A stretch of DNA of 64,000 nucleotides from the NCBI RefSeq assembly GCF_023898315.1, contig NC_064614.1:498806109-498870108 (forward strand), read 5' to 3'. Below the pieces are notes generated by a model, which had not been told where the DNA came from, did no database searches, and worked only from the letters and a program-made list of their open reading frames with translations. Below, one piece after another: positions 1 to 9,705 of this stretch. Position numbers and translations under genes: made by a program. Each line of letters begins with the position of its first letter. Within the stretch, counting starts at the first letter, position 1. Source of the stretch: Schistocerca nitens (lineage: Eukaryota > Arthropoda > Insecta > Orthoptera > Acrididae).

Positions 1-470
1 TTCTTCTGGTCAAGTGCCACAAACTCCTCCCCAATCCTATTCAGTACCTCCTCATTAGTTATGTGATCTACCCATCTAATCTTCAGCATTCTTCTGTAGC
101 ACCACATTTCGAAAGCTTCTATTCTCTTCTTGTCCAAACTATTTACCGTCCATGTTTCACTTCCATACATGGCTACACTCCATACAAATACTTTCAGAAG
201 TTACTTCCTGACACTTAAATCTATATTCGATGTTAACAAATTTCTCTTCTTCAGAAACGCTTTCCTTGCCATTGCCAGTCTACATTTTATATCCTCTCTA
301 CTTCTACCATCATCAGTTATTTTGCTCCCCAAATAGCAAAACTCCTTTACTACTTTAAGTGTCTCATTTTCTAATCTAATACCCTCAACATCACCCGACT
401 TAATTCGACTACATTCCATTATCCTCGTTTTGCTTTTGTTGATGTTCATCTTATATCCTCCCTTCAAGAC
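1..470 (-). mobile_element. Non-LTR retrotransposon fragment, C-terminal part of reverse transcriptase ORF (copy 1)
   Basis: The minus strand encodes a run typical of LINE reverse-transcriptase C-terminal halves: MNINKSKTRIMEC, then KEFCYLGSKITDDGRS, then a segment ending in RWVDHITNEEVLNRIGE near the window edge. The reading frame is broken after residues near SVRK at about 200, and the rest lies in another frame. The fragment runs off the left edge, so its 3' end is not seen. It is a relic: there is no catalytic YADD box and no endonuclease here. The clade (RTE-like or related) is a guess from the motif style. A second fragment of the same family lies at 1415-1722 in the same orientation and repeats part of the same coding region, so these are two separate copies. 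Confidence 0.72.
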
Positions 471-471
471 A

Positions 472-781
472 GTAAAGCTGCATGCCCTCGGGAAAAATTA
501 CGGCCGTAGTTTCCCCTTGCTTTCAGCCGTTCGCAGTGCCAGCACAGCAAGGCCGTTTTGGTTATTGTTACAAGGCCAGATCAGTCAATCATCCAGACTG
601 TTGCCCTTGCAACTACTGAAAAGGCTGCTGCCCCTCTTCAGGAACCACACGTTTGTCTGGCCCCTCAACAGATACCCCTCCGTTGTGGTTGTACCTACGG
701 TACGGCTATCTGTATCGCTGAGGCACGCAAGCCTCCCCACCAACGGCAAGGTCCATGGTTCATGGGGGGGGGGGGGGGGGG
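472..781. repeat. Unclassified repeat-like block ending in a poly-G run
   Basis: This GC-richer block begins exactly where the LINE coding similarity stops (about 470) and ends in a run of some 17 G at 764-780. Overlapping frames on both strands are open only for 70-140 codons and none shows a recognisable domain. The abrupt change in composition and the homopolymer end suggest an inserted repeat. I cannot name its family. Confidence 0.35.
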
Positions 782-1414
782 AACTCCACTAATATCACCT
801 GGTAGAGAACTCGATAAGCTATGTACCGTGTCTCTCTCTTCCAACATGCCAGAAACAAATACCGTCTGTGCGTTGGCGTCGAGCATATTAAATATACACG
901 TACTGGTCCGTTGGAGCAGGTGGCCAGTGGTAGAAATCGCTTGCACAGGCTTGTGTAAAGTTTTGTCACCTGTACTGTAGGAGGACAATATCCCAAAGAC
1001 TATCAATCACAAGTGATTCCGTGTTGTTCTTTCATAAGGGGTTTGATACAATGTTATTCTACTGTAACGCATCCAGACAGTGTATGACTATAGCCTTTTA
1101 CACTACCATACATTTATTTTTCCATCATGACTATGAGGTATGTGTCAAGTGCTGAATCAGCTTTAAGACGTGTTCATCCAATGGCTCTCACAGGAAGCAT
1201 GGTGTGAGTTAAGCTGCTTCCACAACACATAGGATGGATGGCATAAAACACAGAGTCTGTGTTTCTTACTGACAAAATGTGGAAGACATCTCAATATATG
1301 GAAACTGGAAGAGTCTGGAGCATTGTGGAGTGCTTCCAGTGATGATGCGGTGCAAACAGATATGACGTTTGTCTCTGTCAACGAAGTCAAACATACTGTT
1401 GTTGTTGTGGTCTT
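782..1414. other. Unassigned spacer
   Basis: No open frame with recognisable motifs, no clear inverted or direct repeats, and no tRNA-like boxes were seen. It separates two fragments of the same LINE family. Confidence 0.5.
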
Positions 1415-1722
1415 CAGTCATGAGACTGGTTTGATTGCAGCTCTCCATGCTACTCTATCCTGTGCAAGCTTCTTCATCTCCCAGTACCTACTGCAGCCTA
1501 CATCCTTCTGAATCTGCTTAGTATATTCATCTCTTGGTCTCCCTCTACGATTTTTACCCTCCACACTGCTCTCCAATACAAAATTGGTGATCCCTTGATG
1601 CCTCAGAACATGTCCTACCAACCGATCCCTCCTTCTAGTCATGTTGTGCCACAAACTCCTCCTCTCCCCAATTCTATTCAATAGCTCCTCATTAGTTATG
1701 TGATCTACCCATCTATGTCCAA
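1415..1722 (-). mobile_element. Non-LTR retrotransposon 3' end (copy 2)
   Basis: The minus strand encodes the C-terminal tail of the same LINE family as 1-470. It reads through NRIGERRSLWHNMTRRRD, GHVLRHQGITNFVLE, NRRGRPRDEYTKQIQKDVG and a final tryptophan-rich helix that stops near 1418. Just beyond the stop, at 1397-1412, is an ACAACAACA-type short microsatellite, read on the minus strand. That is the kind of 3' tail some non-LTR elements carry in place of poly-A. The 5' side is truncated near 1722, inside the segment also present in copy 1. Confidence 0.72.
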
Positions 1723-1938
1723 CATTCTATAGTGACGGTATCAACAAACTGGTCCCTCGTTGGCAGAAATGTATTCGTCACCATCGTGACTATGTTGAGA
1801 CACAAATGTGTTGACATGAAGAAACAAGATGTAGAACGTTAATAACGGCTGTTTTATGTAAAAAGTCTTAAGAGTTTGCACATAAAAAATTCGGAAGCAT
1901 TACTTTTCAGTACGCCCTCGTAAATGATTTGAGCTGTA

Positions 1939-2831
1939 CAGAGTGAGTAAAAAAGGGCTTTACAACTTAGGAATGATGTAGAAATTTATTACTTACATAA
2001 TCGGTAGTATCAAGTGTCATTTTGGTTTGATGTGACTACCATTTGTGATGCGACAAACATCCCATCGGTAATCAGTCTCATCCCACACTCGTTGCAGCAA
2101 ATGGGGCACAGATTGTGCAACGGCAGCGTAGATCCGGTTTTTCAGGTCGGCTGAATTGTTTGTCAGGGAAGGAACATACACAGGCTCTTTAATGAAACCC
2201 CAGAGAAAGAAATCGAGAAGTGTCAAGTCTGGGGAGCGAAGTGGCCATGTGATTGGCCCTTCACAGGCTATCCACTGAACTGTGAAGCAATTATCGAGGT
2301 AACCTCGAACTTCCGTGAGGAAATGAGGTGGCACAACCTCTTGCTGATAATTAACCATCCCATCTGGGTCATCTTCGTTGATTTGTGTAATTCAAACGTG
2401 GCAGAGTTTCGTTTGATGAAACCAAAACAAACAGCGAGCACAGTCTGCAACACTCAAAGTATCCATTTTAAATGTGGAATACGCTGGCACTCCGGGCGGC
2501 GGAATGGGGTACGTGAATCAAACTTGAGGTTGTTTGCGACAAAATTACACATCTACCGATTCTGTAAGTTATCACAATAACTTTCTATATCAATCCAAAA
2601 TTGTAAGTCCTTGCCGGCCGGAGTGGCCGTGCGGTTCTAGGCGCTACAGTCTGGAGCCGAGCGACCGCTACGGTCGCAGGTTCGAATCCTGTCTCGGGCA
2701 TGGATGTGTGTGATGTCCTTAGGTTAGTTAGGTTTAATTAGTTCTAAGTTCTGATGACCTCAGAAGTTAAGTCGCATAGTGCTAAGAGCCATTTGAACCA
2801 TTTTTTTGTAAAGTCCTTCTCGACTCACCCT
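1939..2831 (-). mobile_element. Defective mariner-like element with inverted termini, interrupted by a SINE
   Basis: The two ends are inverted copies. GAGTGAGT at about 1941, followed by a GGGCTTTAC tract and a TTACTTACA...AATCGGTAG block, is matched in reverse complement from 2831 back to about 2553. TA lies at both outer edges (1937-1938 and 2832-2833), the expected Tc1/mariner target duplication. Inside, minus-strand 2017-2358 encodes the C-terminal part of a mariner-type transposase: a PPHFLTEVRGYLDN segment (the QDGAPPHF-type second-Asp motif, here degraded), then WPLRSPDLTLLDFFLWG with the third-acid motif, then the C-terminal helices. The N-terminal half is missing, so the element is non-autonomous. 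The SINE at 2613-2807 sits inside the right terminal repeat, so it arrived later. Confidence 0.72.
2613..2807 (+). mobile_element. tRNA-derived SINE (type 1, full length)
   Basis: The tRNA-like head has an A box near TGGCCGTGCGGTTCTAGG and a B box GGTTCGAATCC. The shared tail runs through CTTAGGTTAGTTAGG and ends AGCCATTTGAACCA plus a T run. The TSD is TTGTAAGTCCTT (2601-2612) and TTGTAAAGTCCTT (2807-2819), with a one-base indel. It splits the right terminal repeat of a mariner-like element. Confidence 0.9.
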
Positions 2832-2969
2832 TATTTCTGTGACACAACGGTCAGTAGAGTCTATTTATTAGTGTGGTTCGTCTTTAATGTTGTCAGCAGG
2901 CCTGGGAAGGTGCATAAGGAGTGCGAAAAGTGTCTGATGAGTGATCACGGACATGCAGCATATTCGCGT

Positions 2970-3548
2970 TATCAACACGTGATAGAATTTGAAGGGGAAC
3001 TCATTGTCGTTCTGAATTTGGCGAGCTGGTAGAATCGTGCAGTATCTAGATTTGCGGGGCATTCGAATGTGACAGTAGTAGACTGCATGGGAACTGAGGG
3101 CAGGCGTAATCGCCGTCAAGGTTCCAGTCGATTACGCCTGCCCTCCACAAGAGAGGATCGCCGTTTTGCGCATCAAGCACGTGGTAACTGCTTCACATCT
3201 GCGGCGGCCATCCGAGAACAATCAACGGACTCCCTGCAGCGTTGTGTGTCATTCTGCGCCATTTGTTGGAGACAGCAGCTGCCGGACTAGTGACCTATCG
3301 TCCCATGCGCATGCAGCTGTTGACGTCAACGCTAATGGCAGCGTTTGGCGTGGTGCCGTCACCGGGAAGCACGAGTTTCTGACGAGTGTCGTCACATTGT
3401 GTTCAACGATGAATCACTGTTCTCCACTACCCCAGGCGACCATCATCGGCTAGTTTCACGACGAACTGGGGAGATGTCTATTTATCCCGGTTTTTTGGAG
3501 AGTGAAACCTGGTAGCCAAGGGAAGGCAGGATTCAATTACGATTGTGG
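2970..3548 (+). pseudogene. Tc1-like transposase relic, N-terminal part (family E)
   Basis: Read across frames, this encodes an N-terminal helix-turn-helix (FEGELIVVLNLASW, then NRAVSR after a stop) and the second HTH/linker (STREDRRFAHQAR, SAAAIREQSTDSLQRCVSF). It then reaches the first catalytic block around 3395-3415, a degraded 'VFNDESLF'-type DDE motif. Several stops and frameshifts make it non-functional. The coding similarity stops near 3548, at the codons that should lead into the 'VWGAI' block. It resumes at about 5580, so one transposase gene has been cut by a 2 kb insertion. A perfect 17 bp inverted repeat lies in the linker at 3096-3145. Confidence 0.62.
3096..3145. repeat. Perfect 17 bp inverted repeat (hairpin) within a transposase relic
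   Basis: GAGGGCAGGCGTAATCG at 3096-3112 is followed, after 16 bases, by its exact reverse complement at 3129-3145. It lies in the linker between the two HTH domains of the Tc1-like relic, a place where a hairpin is not expected. It may have arisen by a templated, inverted duplication during repair. A role in expression is possible but unsupported. Confidence 0.85.
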
Positions 3549-4093
3549 ACCGGGCCGTAATCAGTTACTATTGGTAGCCTTTTACAGTTACACACAATTT
3601 ATTTTAAACCAGTAACTCCAGACTCAACAATAAATAAGAATACCACACGCTATTAATGAAGGAATAAGTGTGTAAATAATAGTGTTCTCTGTGAGCTACA
3701 ATTTAGCAAATCACCATTAAATACAGATACAGCAGATAATGTTTTACAAGCAAGCCACTGTGATCTGAGCAGAAGGCCTTACACGCTATGAATGGTAATA
3801 AATTAAGAGTTGTTTAAAACTCGCTGCAACTTACAAATTACAGGTATTGAAATATTAAAGGCAAGTCACCACAAACACATCAGAAGGCATAAGACGCCAG
3901 GAATGGCAGTAAATAAGGTTTTACGGCTTACTGCTAAAATACAAATACCAAATTAGAATTTTAAGGCAGGTGACCACAATTACGGCTGAAGGAGCGTTAC
4001 ACTGAACTACTGACCATCAGATCTTCTTTTAGAACACACTTATCTTACGAGAACCAAGTGGCCACAGACAGTGGTCCAGGAATCGACCTCTGA

Positions 4094-4268
4094 AAATGGC
4101 TCTGAGCACTATGGGGCTTAACATCTGAGGTCATCAGTCCCCTAGAACTTAGAACTACTTAAACTTAACTAACCTAAGGACTCACACACATCCATGCCCG
4201 AGGCAGGATTCTAACCTGCGCGGTTCCTGACTGAAGCGCCTAGAACCGCTCGGCCACATCGGCCGGCG
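4094..4268 (-). mobile_element. tRNA-derived SINE (type 1), internally deleted
   Basis: This is the reverse orientation of the type 1 SINE. It is flanked by a perfect 12 bp TSD, ATCGACCTCTGA, at 4082-4093 and 4269-4280. About 15 bases are missing between the B box and the middle of the tRNA-like head. Confidence 0.92.
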
Positions 4269-4923
4269 ATCGACCTCTGAGAAGGTCCGGCAACAAACAT
4301 TTTCGCGAGCGATGAGATAGGCAGCCAAGAGTTGCGTTCACTTCACAAGATGATAACTCAGACTAGTGGCAGTCTAACGAATGACTAATGATAATCTTGC
4401 TGAAGCTACCTGACGTCCGATAAACCAAATGCAACAATGGAACAATACGCCAAAGCCGGAACCGGCGATCTGCACTACATCCCCAGAATACTGTGTATAG
4501 AGTGCCCGGAGCGAGAAGGGAATCACTACCACCAGAGTAGAAGAATCATCAACCGGCCTACAATCAAGAAAGCTGCCAAAACTACAGGCCTTACCGGACA
4601 GCAGCGGCAAGGCGAGGAAACGTACACTGCCTTTACATACACTAACCCTCAGGGCAGGTAACTGTGGCGTTAGAGGCCACCAGGTAAGAAAAATTATCGC
4701 TGGTTGAACTTAACAAATTGTAACAAGTTGAACGCAGTAAATAGTAATAAGAAGTAGGGGAATGCTGATCAGAACCGCCTTCCCCAACCACTCCACTCGC
4801 TGCTCTTCGCCTCGGCGACACTACGAGCAGCAACACGAACCCAAGTCACTGGAGAATCGCGAGATATCACAGTGGTGGAGGTTTCTCTACTTGCATTGAA
4901 ATGTACTCATCTTAAAGCTTGCT

Positions 4924-5138
4924 GCCCGCATCTCGTGGTCGTGCGGTAGCGTTCTCGCTTCCCACGCCCGGGTTCCCGGGTTCGATTCCCGGCGGGGTCA
5001 GGGATTTTCTCTGCCTCGTGATGGCTGGGTGTTGTGTGCTGTCCTTAGGTTAGTTAGGTTTAAGTAGTTCTAAGTTCTAGGGGACTTATGACCACAGCAG
5101 TTGAGTCCCATAGTGCTCAGAGCCATTTGAACCATTTT
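4924..5138 (+). mobile_element. tRNA-derived SINE (type 2): different tRNA head, same tail
   Basis: The head is unlike type 1: GCATCTCGTGGTCGTGCGG (A-box region) and GGGTTCGATTCCC at 4978-4990 (B box), followed by a short linker 'cagggattttctctgcctcg'. From about 5040 it is nearly identical to the type 1 tail (CTTAGGTTAGTTAGG through AGAGCCATTTGAACC). A perfect 12 bp TSD, TTAAAGCTTGCT, lies at 4912-4923 and 5139-5150. So one tail has been joined to two different tRNA heads. Confidence 0.9.
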
Positions 5139-5579
5139 TTAAAGCTTGCTGGATCCGGTTTACGACGAGGTCGTGCACCCTCGTGACCACAGCCCTTCCA
5201 TCCGGCAGTCCACGCGTGCCGCCAGCGGTTCCGGCGTGTTCTGGCACTGCGCGGACCTGGCTCCTCCTGAGTCCCCAACCGAACTGGTCCGCTCACACGA
5301 CCTGGAAAAACAACGACGTCGCCCCAAAGATAGGGTAATATTTACTACAAATCGATAACCGCCACTGCTGCCACTAGCGGACAGGCAACACATGTGAAAC
5401 CGAGTAGCGCCAGTCAACACGAGAAGAAGACAAACAACCGCAACCATGCCAACTAAACGATACCGTCTTACCTCCAACAGAGGGCGGTAACCTACAAACA
5501 TCACCAACGCGAGCCGCAGCACGGCTCAGAGAGACACACCGGTTTTACTCCTACCTTTGTGTGCAAGCTATCGAGTATT

Positions 5580-5930
5580 ATTTCAGGTTACGGCTGGTAG
5601 TGATTAAGGAAATTGTGATGATACAACGGTATTTCAGGAACAGTCTGCATCTTCGTGGGCTACTTCTCATGCATCAGTATCGTGGTGCCATTTTTCACCA
5701 GGACAATGCACGACCACACACAGCACGTGCGTCTGAACTATCTGTGTGATGCTGATGTCCCCTCGTGGCCAGCAAGATTCCCAGATCTGTCACCGATGAG
5801 ACATATACGGCACTAGCTCGCGTATGCACTCCGTCCCAGTGCCGGTATCAGCTGTGGGCCAGCTTGCCTCAGGAGAGAACACAACGCTTTCCCACGTGAA
5901 TCAGCGCGTGGGCCCAGAGCAGAGGCGGCG
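5580..5930 (+). pseudogene. Tc1-like transposase relic, C-terminal part (family E)
   Basis: This continues the relic at 2970-3548. It reads LVVIKEIVMIQRYFRN, then MHQYRGAIFHQDNARPHTAR, which is the second catalytic Asp motif of Tc1-like DDE transposases. After a frameshift comes a stretch matching the 'WPA..PDLSP.EH.WD' third-acid block, in which the SPDL part is recognisable (cagatctgtcacc, about 5783-5795). The C-terminal helices follow in broken frames to about 5930. I could not place the terminal inverted repeat. Confidence 0.62.
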
Positions 5931-6165
5931 CAACGTTATACCGGTAAGTCGATTTTCTAATCTGTGCTATAACGTCATATACTCTCTCGACCCGTGAAGT
6001 TTTCAATTAACTTCGTCGTCACCTACTGCGTGCTTCCCTTTTGTTTTGTGTTTGTGACTTATCTCGAAGTAACCATCTATACTCCAAGTTTATACCGAGA
6101 TTTCAGACTGACCCTTCATGTAAGTTATTCTATTATAAACAACAATCAAGGATTAAACAATATCC

Positions 6166-6850
6166 AGATTGAAACTTCCTGGCAGACTGTGCGCCGGACC
6201 AACACTCGAACTCGGGACCTTCGCCTTTCGCGGGCAAGTGGTCTGCCATCTGAGCTACCCAAGCACGACTCACGCCCTGTCCTCACAGCTTTACTTCTGC
6301 CAGTACCTCGTCTCCTACCTTCCAAACTTCACAGAAGCTCTCCTGCGAACCATGAGTGAAAATATCATTCTGGAAACATCCCCCAGGCTCGGGCTAAGCC
6401 ATGTCTCCACAATATCCTTTCTTCCAGGAGTGATAGTTCTGCAAGGTTCGCAGGAGAGCTTCTGTGAAGTTTGGAAGGTAGGAGACGAGATACTTTCAGA
6501 AGTAAAGCTGTGAGGACGGGACCTGAGTCGTGCTTCGTGCTTGGGTAGCTCACGCCGGTATGGTGGCTCAGCATGTTCGGTCAGAGAGGCGATGGCCCTC
6601 TGTAATAAAAAAACTCAGTAAAGGAATAAACTATCTACTTGAACGGATGCCATGTGACGTCCGTCCAGACCAAACACAACGAATAACACCGAACAAAATA
6701 AAGAAAAAAAGAAAAGAAAAATGCTACAGCACTTGCCCGCAAAAGGCAAAGGTCCCGAGTTCGACTTTCGGTCCGACACACAGTTTTAATCTGCAAGGAA
6801 GTTTCATATCAGCGCACACTCCGCTGCAGAGTTAAAATCTCATTCTGGAA
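6166..6850. repeat. Large palindromic repeat carrying tRNA-like sequence in both arms
   Basis: The left arm (from about 6166) and right arm (to about 6850) are inverted copies. Antisense tRNA-like sequence on the left (CTCGAACTCGGGACC with GCGGGCAAGTGG and GAGCTACCCAAGC) is mirrored on the right by GGGTAGCTCA (about 6542) and CACTTGCCCGC...GAGTTCGA (6731-6765). Between them, matching segments such as CTCCTACCTTCCAAACTTC and its complement pair up. The right arm is interrupted at 6551-6721. The tRNA-like boxes would support pol III binding, but the duplicated, inverted arrangement argues for a mobile or foldback repeat, not a tRNA gene. Confidence 0.7.
6551..6721 (+). mobile_element. SINE-like insertion with A-rich tail
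   Basis: This segment interrupts the right arm of the palindromic repeat: the flanks GGGTAGCTCA and 'atgctacagcacttgcccgc' are contiguous in the mirrored left arm. It begins with 'cgccggtatggtggctcagc', which resembles a pol III A box, and ends in an A-rich tract (6699-6720) interrupted by G. I see no clear B box and no clean TSD, so the SINE call is tentative. Confidence 0.45.
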
Positions 6851-7392
6851 ATCTCCAGTTTGTTCCGCCCGCAAGTATATCGCTCTGATCATCTTCCTTC
6901 TTCCTTTGTTTGCTTATGCTTCAGTAGTGACTCTGATGTTCTGATTTCTTCCATTCTTGTTACATACTCTACATTTTCTGCTGTATTTCACTATTTCTTC
7001 GTTCAGATTGAATACGTTTAATTATTTTCTGATATCTTTTTTTTCTTCCTCTCAAGTAATGTGTAGTCAGTTCCTGCTCCCAGAAATCTCACCACTGCAC
7101 TTCCGTTCTTCTGTATCTGTTATTTTGTAACTGTCACATATTCACACCCACACAACACAGTTGACACTGTAATTTGTTTGTATGGATTAGGCAATGTATC
7201 TCTTGTGTTCCTTTTAAAATTCCGTTTGATTGTGCATATAGATATTTGTATTTCAGAGGTTTCCTCTCTCACATCGCATGATACGTAACTAGTGTTACAT
7301 CAAAAATAGAGGAATTTGTTGAGTTGTTCTCTTGTTTCATTATTAATGATTATTTTGGACCTAATTGTTCATGTTCTCTAAATGCCATCACT
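6851..7392. other. Unassigned AT-rich spacer
   Basis: Pyrimidine-rich and AT-rich, with no open frame carrying recognisable motifs. It may be the 3' part of the antisense LINE relic at 7440-7720, but nothing conserved is visible. Confidence 0.4.
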
Positions 7393-7394
7393 TT

Positions 7395-7397
<3 letters not shown>

Positions 7398-7437
<40 letters not shown>
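7398..7437. repeat. (TA)n microsatellite
   Basis: About 19 uninterrupted AT dinucleotides. Confidence 0.95.
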
Positions 7438-7439
<2 letters not shown>

Positions 7440-7441
<2 letters not shown>

Positions 7442-7720
7442 TTGTTTTGTTAAAGGTATTTTGTATTACTGTTACTAAATGCTGCGGAAGACCCTTGCTC
7501 GATGAGACTAAATAAGTTCGTTCTGTTTACCAAGTCAAATGCATCTTCATAATCAAGAAGAGGAATATAAGAAAGTATGTTAAATTCTCAGTGTTTCTGT
7601 ATTAACTGTGTTGTAGAGAAAACAAAGTCTGTGATCGATTTCCCATTACAGAAATTGTTCTATGCATCATTTGTAATTGCTTCTGTTATTATGCGAACTG
7701 TTGTCTGTACTGTTTTTGGG
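7440..7720 (-). pseudogene. LINE reverse-transcriptase relic (antisense)
   Basis: Minus-strand translation, across frames, gives the middle of a LINE reverse transcriptase. It shows a 'NGKSITDFVFSTTQLI' block (the GFR.GRS..D motif region), then LLDYEDAFDLVNRTNLFSL, equivalent to the conserved F.DY..AFD.V motif that holds the first catalytic Asp. A GLPQHL-like stretch follows. There are stops and frameshifts, and nothing else of the protein is preserved. Confidence 0.6.
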
Positions 7721-8032
7721 TATATTTGATGTACTGTGCATATCAAGCTTGCACTCCTGTAATTTGAGGTTTTATTTATACATTTCTTCTAAGAAATGTG
7801 AATTATGGAATTCAAAAGAATCTGCTTTCCAAGTTTGCCAGTTCATGTGCATGCAACAAGAGAGAGATGCAGGAAACTCAGAGGTTAAATTTGGAGGAGA
7901 ATGGAGTCTGGTAATGTGATGCTTCACATTTGATGTTACGTGAAACACACATTTGATTATTTTTGGGACCGTGAAATGGACGGACATCTGGGAGGGAATG
8001 TGGCAATGTAAGAGTGGTCACAGGGATGGACC

Positions 8033-8068
<36 letters not shown>

Positions 8069-9126
8069 TGGGGGTGGGGGATGGGGATGATTTGTTACTT
8101 CCCCACTGCAATGTAATTTGTTGTTACCTTAACTTCTAACGTGCTGCCACCCATACCTTTCATTTTAATGATAATAACAGTATATAAATTGTTTTATTAC
8201 AATAATAATCATAATTATCATTTACGTTAGTGTTTATTACATCGCTGTAGCATAACTTGCAAGTATTTCAGTAAAATACATCATTAAAAGCACTCGTCCG
8301 AAAATTTGACAAATCCATGTGTCCTGCAATTAATTTACCCGAGTCCCAAATAACACTAAAACACAATATAATCTGCATCTCCAGTCTACTGTTAATGACT
8401 GGCAGTATTTCACACATTGTGATTCCAATGTTGAGTAGCAAGAACGGCATGGTCACTTGCTGCAAATAAGTACTCCATGTCACAGGGTCCACAAGGATTA
8501 CTGCAGGCCAACAAGTGTTCAGGGTTCTGTCTTGCTCTACGTTGACAAAGTTCGTCGTCGTTGATACGCCACTTTTACATATTAGTCTTACACCTTGTCA
8601 TCCCTGTTCTCAGTCTCTTGAGGGTCTTCCGGGTTCCATATTGATGACAGCCTGATGGTAGCTCCTCTTCTGCTGTGCATAATCCTCCAGAATATTTTGT
8701 TTTCCTCAACTCAGTCTTATAGGCTTGTGTTGAAGTTGAGATTGGTACTGCTGTAAGGAGGAAGTTTTTCGTGTATTACATTCCTGATGAAAAGAGTGAG
8801 TTCCAAACAATAGACGCCTTGGATTTGTTTCTTTGTTTCTTCTTTTCAGTCTCTGCTGCTACCTGTCTATTGACATCTGGAAGTGCTACTCTCATGAATG
8901 GAAAGATCCCATTGACTGGGGTTGGTGTCAGTCAGCCTGTGACTTTGCAGCCTGTCACATGAGTTTGCTAGGAAGACGCCTCCTCGATGACTGCGAAACA
9001 ACTGGGCGTGTCCTGGGCAACATTGAGGGAAACCCCAACGGCTCAGTCTTTCATACGAAAGACACTACAATGGTTTTGTGATTGATTTAGGAGCTGAAAT
9101 AGCAAAAAACTGTCGACACCGTCATA
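7721..9126. other. Unassigned region with a TG microsatellite
   Basis: No gene is recognised. It contains a (GT)n run at 8034-8067 and AT-rich sequence around 8160-8280. Open frames of up to 82 codons on both strands overlap each other and show no domain. The stretch 8490-8780 is less AT-rich but carries nothing I recognise. Confidence 0.4.
8034..8067. repeat. (GT)n microsatellite
   Basis: About 17 tandem GT units followed by a G-rich tract. Confidence 0.95.
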
Positions 9127-9705
9127 CACTGTCCATTCACATTAATGTGAACACCTGTCAAAATCCGGAATAACCACATTTTGCTGCGCAGACCACTGCG
9201 ATGAGTGCAGGAAGAGAGTCAATGAAGTTCTAGAAGGTAGTGACCAGTTGTGCTACGATTCGTGGTGCGAAGAGACCGATCGACTGGATTTAAATACAGG
9301 GCGTTTGGTGGCTAGTGGAATAGAGTAAACTGATCCTGGTGCACTTCAAACAATACACATGCATTGCTAGCTGTGCTACATGTACCACTGTCCTCTTGGT
9401 AGACGCCATAGCGTCGAAGAAAAAAGCAAACTGTATGTAGGGGTGCACATGGTCCCAAAGGACAGATGCATTGTTGTGTAGATCCACTGTGCCTTCCAGA
9501 ATGACGGGATCACCCAGGGAATCCCACGGAAACATTCCCCAGGCCGAAACGGTCCTGCCTCTGACACGGGCCATTCCGACGATTGTTGCGGGGCCGTACA
9601 CGCCAACGGTGATCTGTCCGATGGAACATAAAACGTGATTCATCTGAAAGGCCGCCTGTCGCTACTCAGTGGACGTCAGGTTGCGGTATTGGCGTGTACT
9701 TGGAT
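9127..9705 (-). pseudogene. Tc1-like transposase relic (family A), C-terminal half with one terminus
   Basis: The left edge carries the family A terminus, CACTGTCCATTCACATTAATG, preceded by TA at 9125-9126. The same terminus is seen at 13440, 24816, 39270 and 42737. The minus strand encodes the post-first-Asp half of the transposase: MNHVLCSIGQITVGVYG, then MARVRGRTVSAWGMFPWDSLGD, then DHVHPYIQF. A shift of frame follows in the region that should hold the second Asp and third acid. The N-terminal half and the other terminus are missing beyond about 9705. Confidence 0.66.

Larger units (their letters stand above)
3549..5579. mobile_element. Unclassified 2 kb insertion with internal ~110 bp tandem repeats
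   Basis: This block separates the two halves of a Tc1-like transposase, so it is an insertion, though I could not settle its exact ends or TSD. The left part (about 3640-4015) has at least three diverged tandem units of roughly 105-112 bp. Each starts with a variant of GCAAGTCACC and includes 'cagaagg..t.a...cgc' and 'ggaatggcagtaaataa'-like stretches. The right part (4280-4910 and 5150-5555) is more GC-rich, with no recognisable domain; an antisense frame of 120 codons at 5160-5522 looks spurious. Two SINEs were added later (4094-4268 and 4924-5138). It could be an LTR-type, Helitron or other DNA element. I see no evidence that decides. Confidence 0.5.

Noticed and set aside
556..980. Overlapping frames of 103-140 codons as a host gene
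   Set aside because: Frames on both strands cross a poly-G run and show no domain; likely chance openings in a GC-rich repeat.
2640..2700. tRNA-like sequences with A and B boxes in many places
   Set aside because: All lie at the head of SINE copies with a shared non-tRNA tail and TSDs. None forms a complete tRNA gene.
3640..4015. CRISPR-like array
   Set aside because: The units are diverged ~110 bp tandem repeats without constant repeats and unique spacers, in a eukaryotic repeat block.
5160..5522. 120-codon antisense frame with hydrophobic N-terminal residues (apparent signal peptide)
   Set aside because: It lies in a multi-part inserted repeat, overlaps a plus-strand frame and shows no conserved motif.
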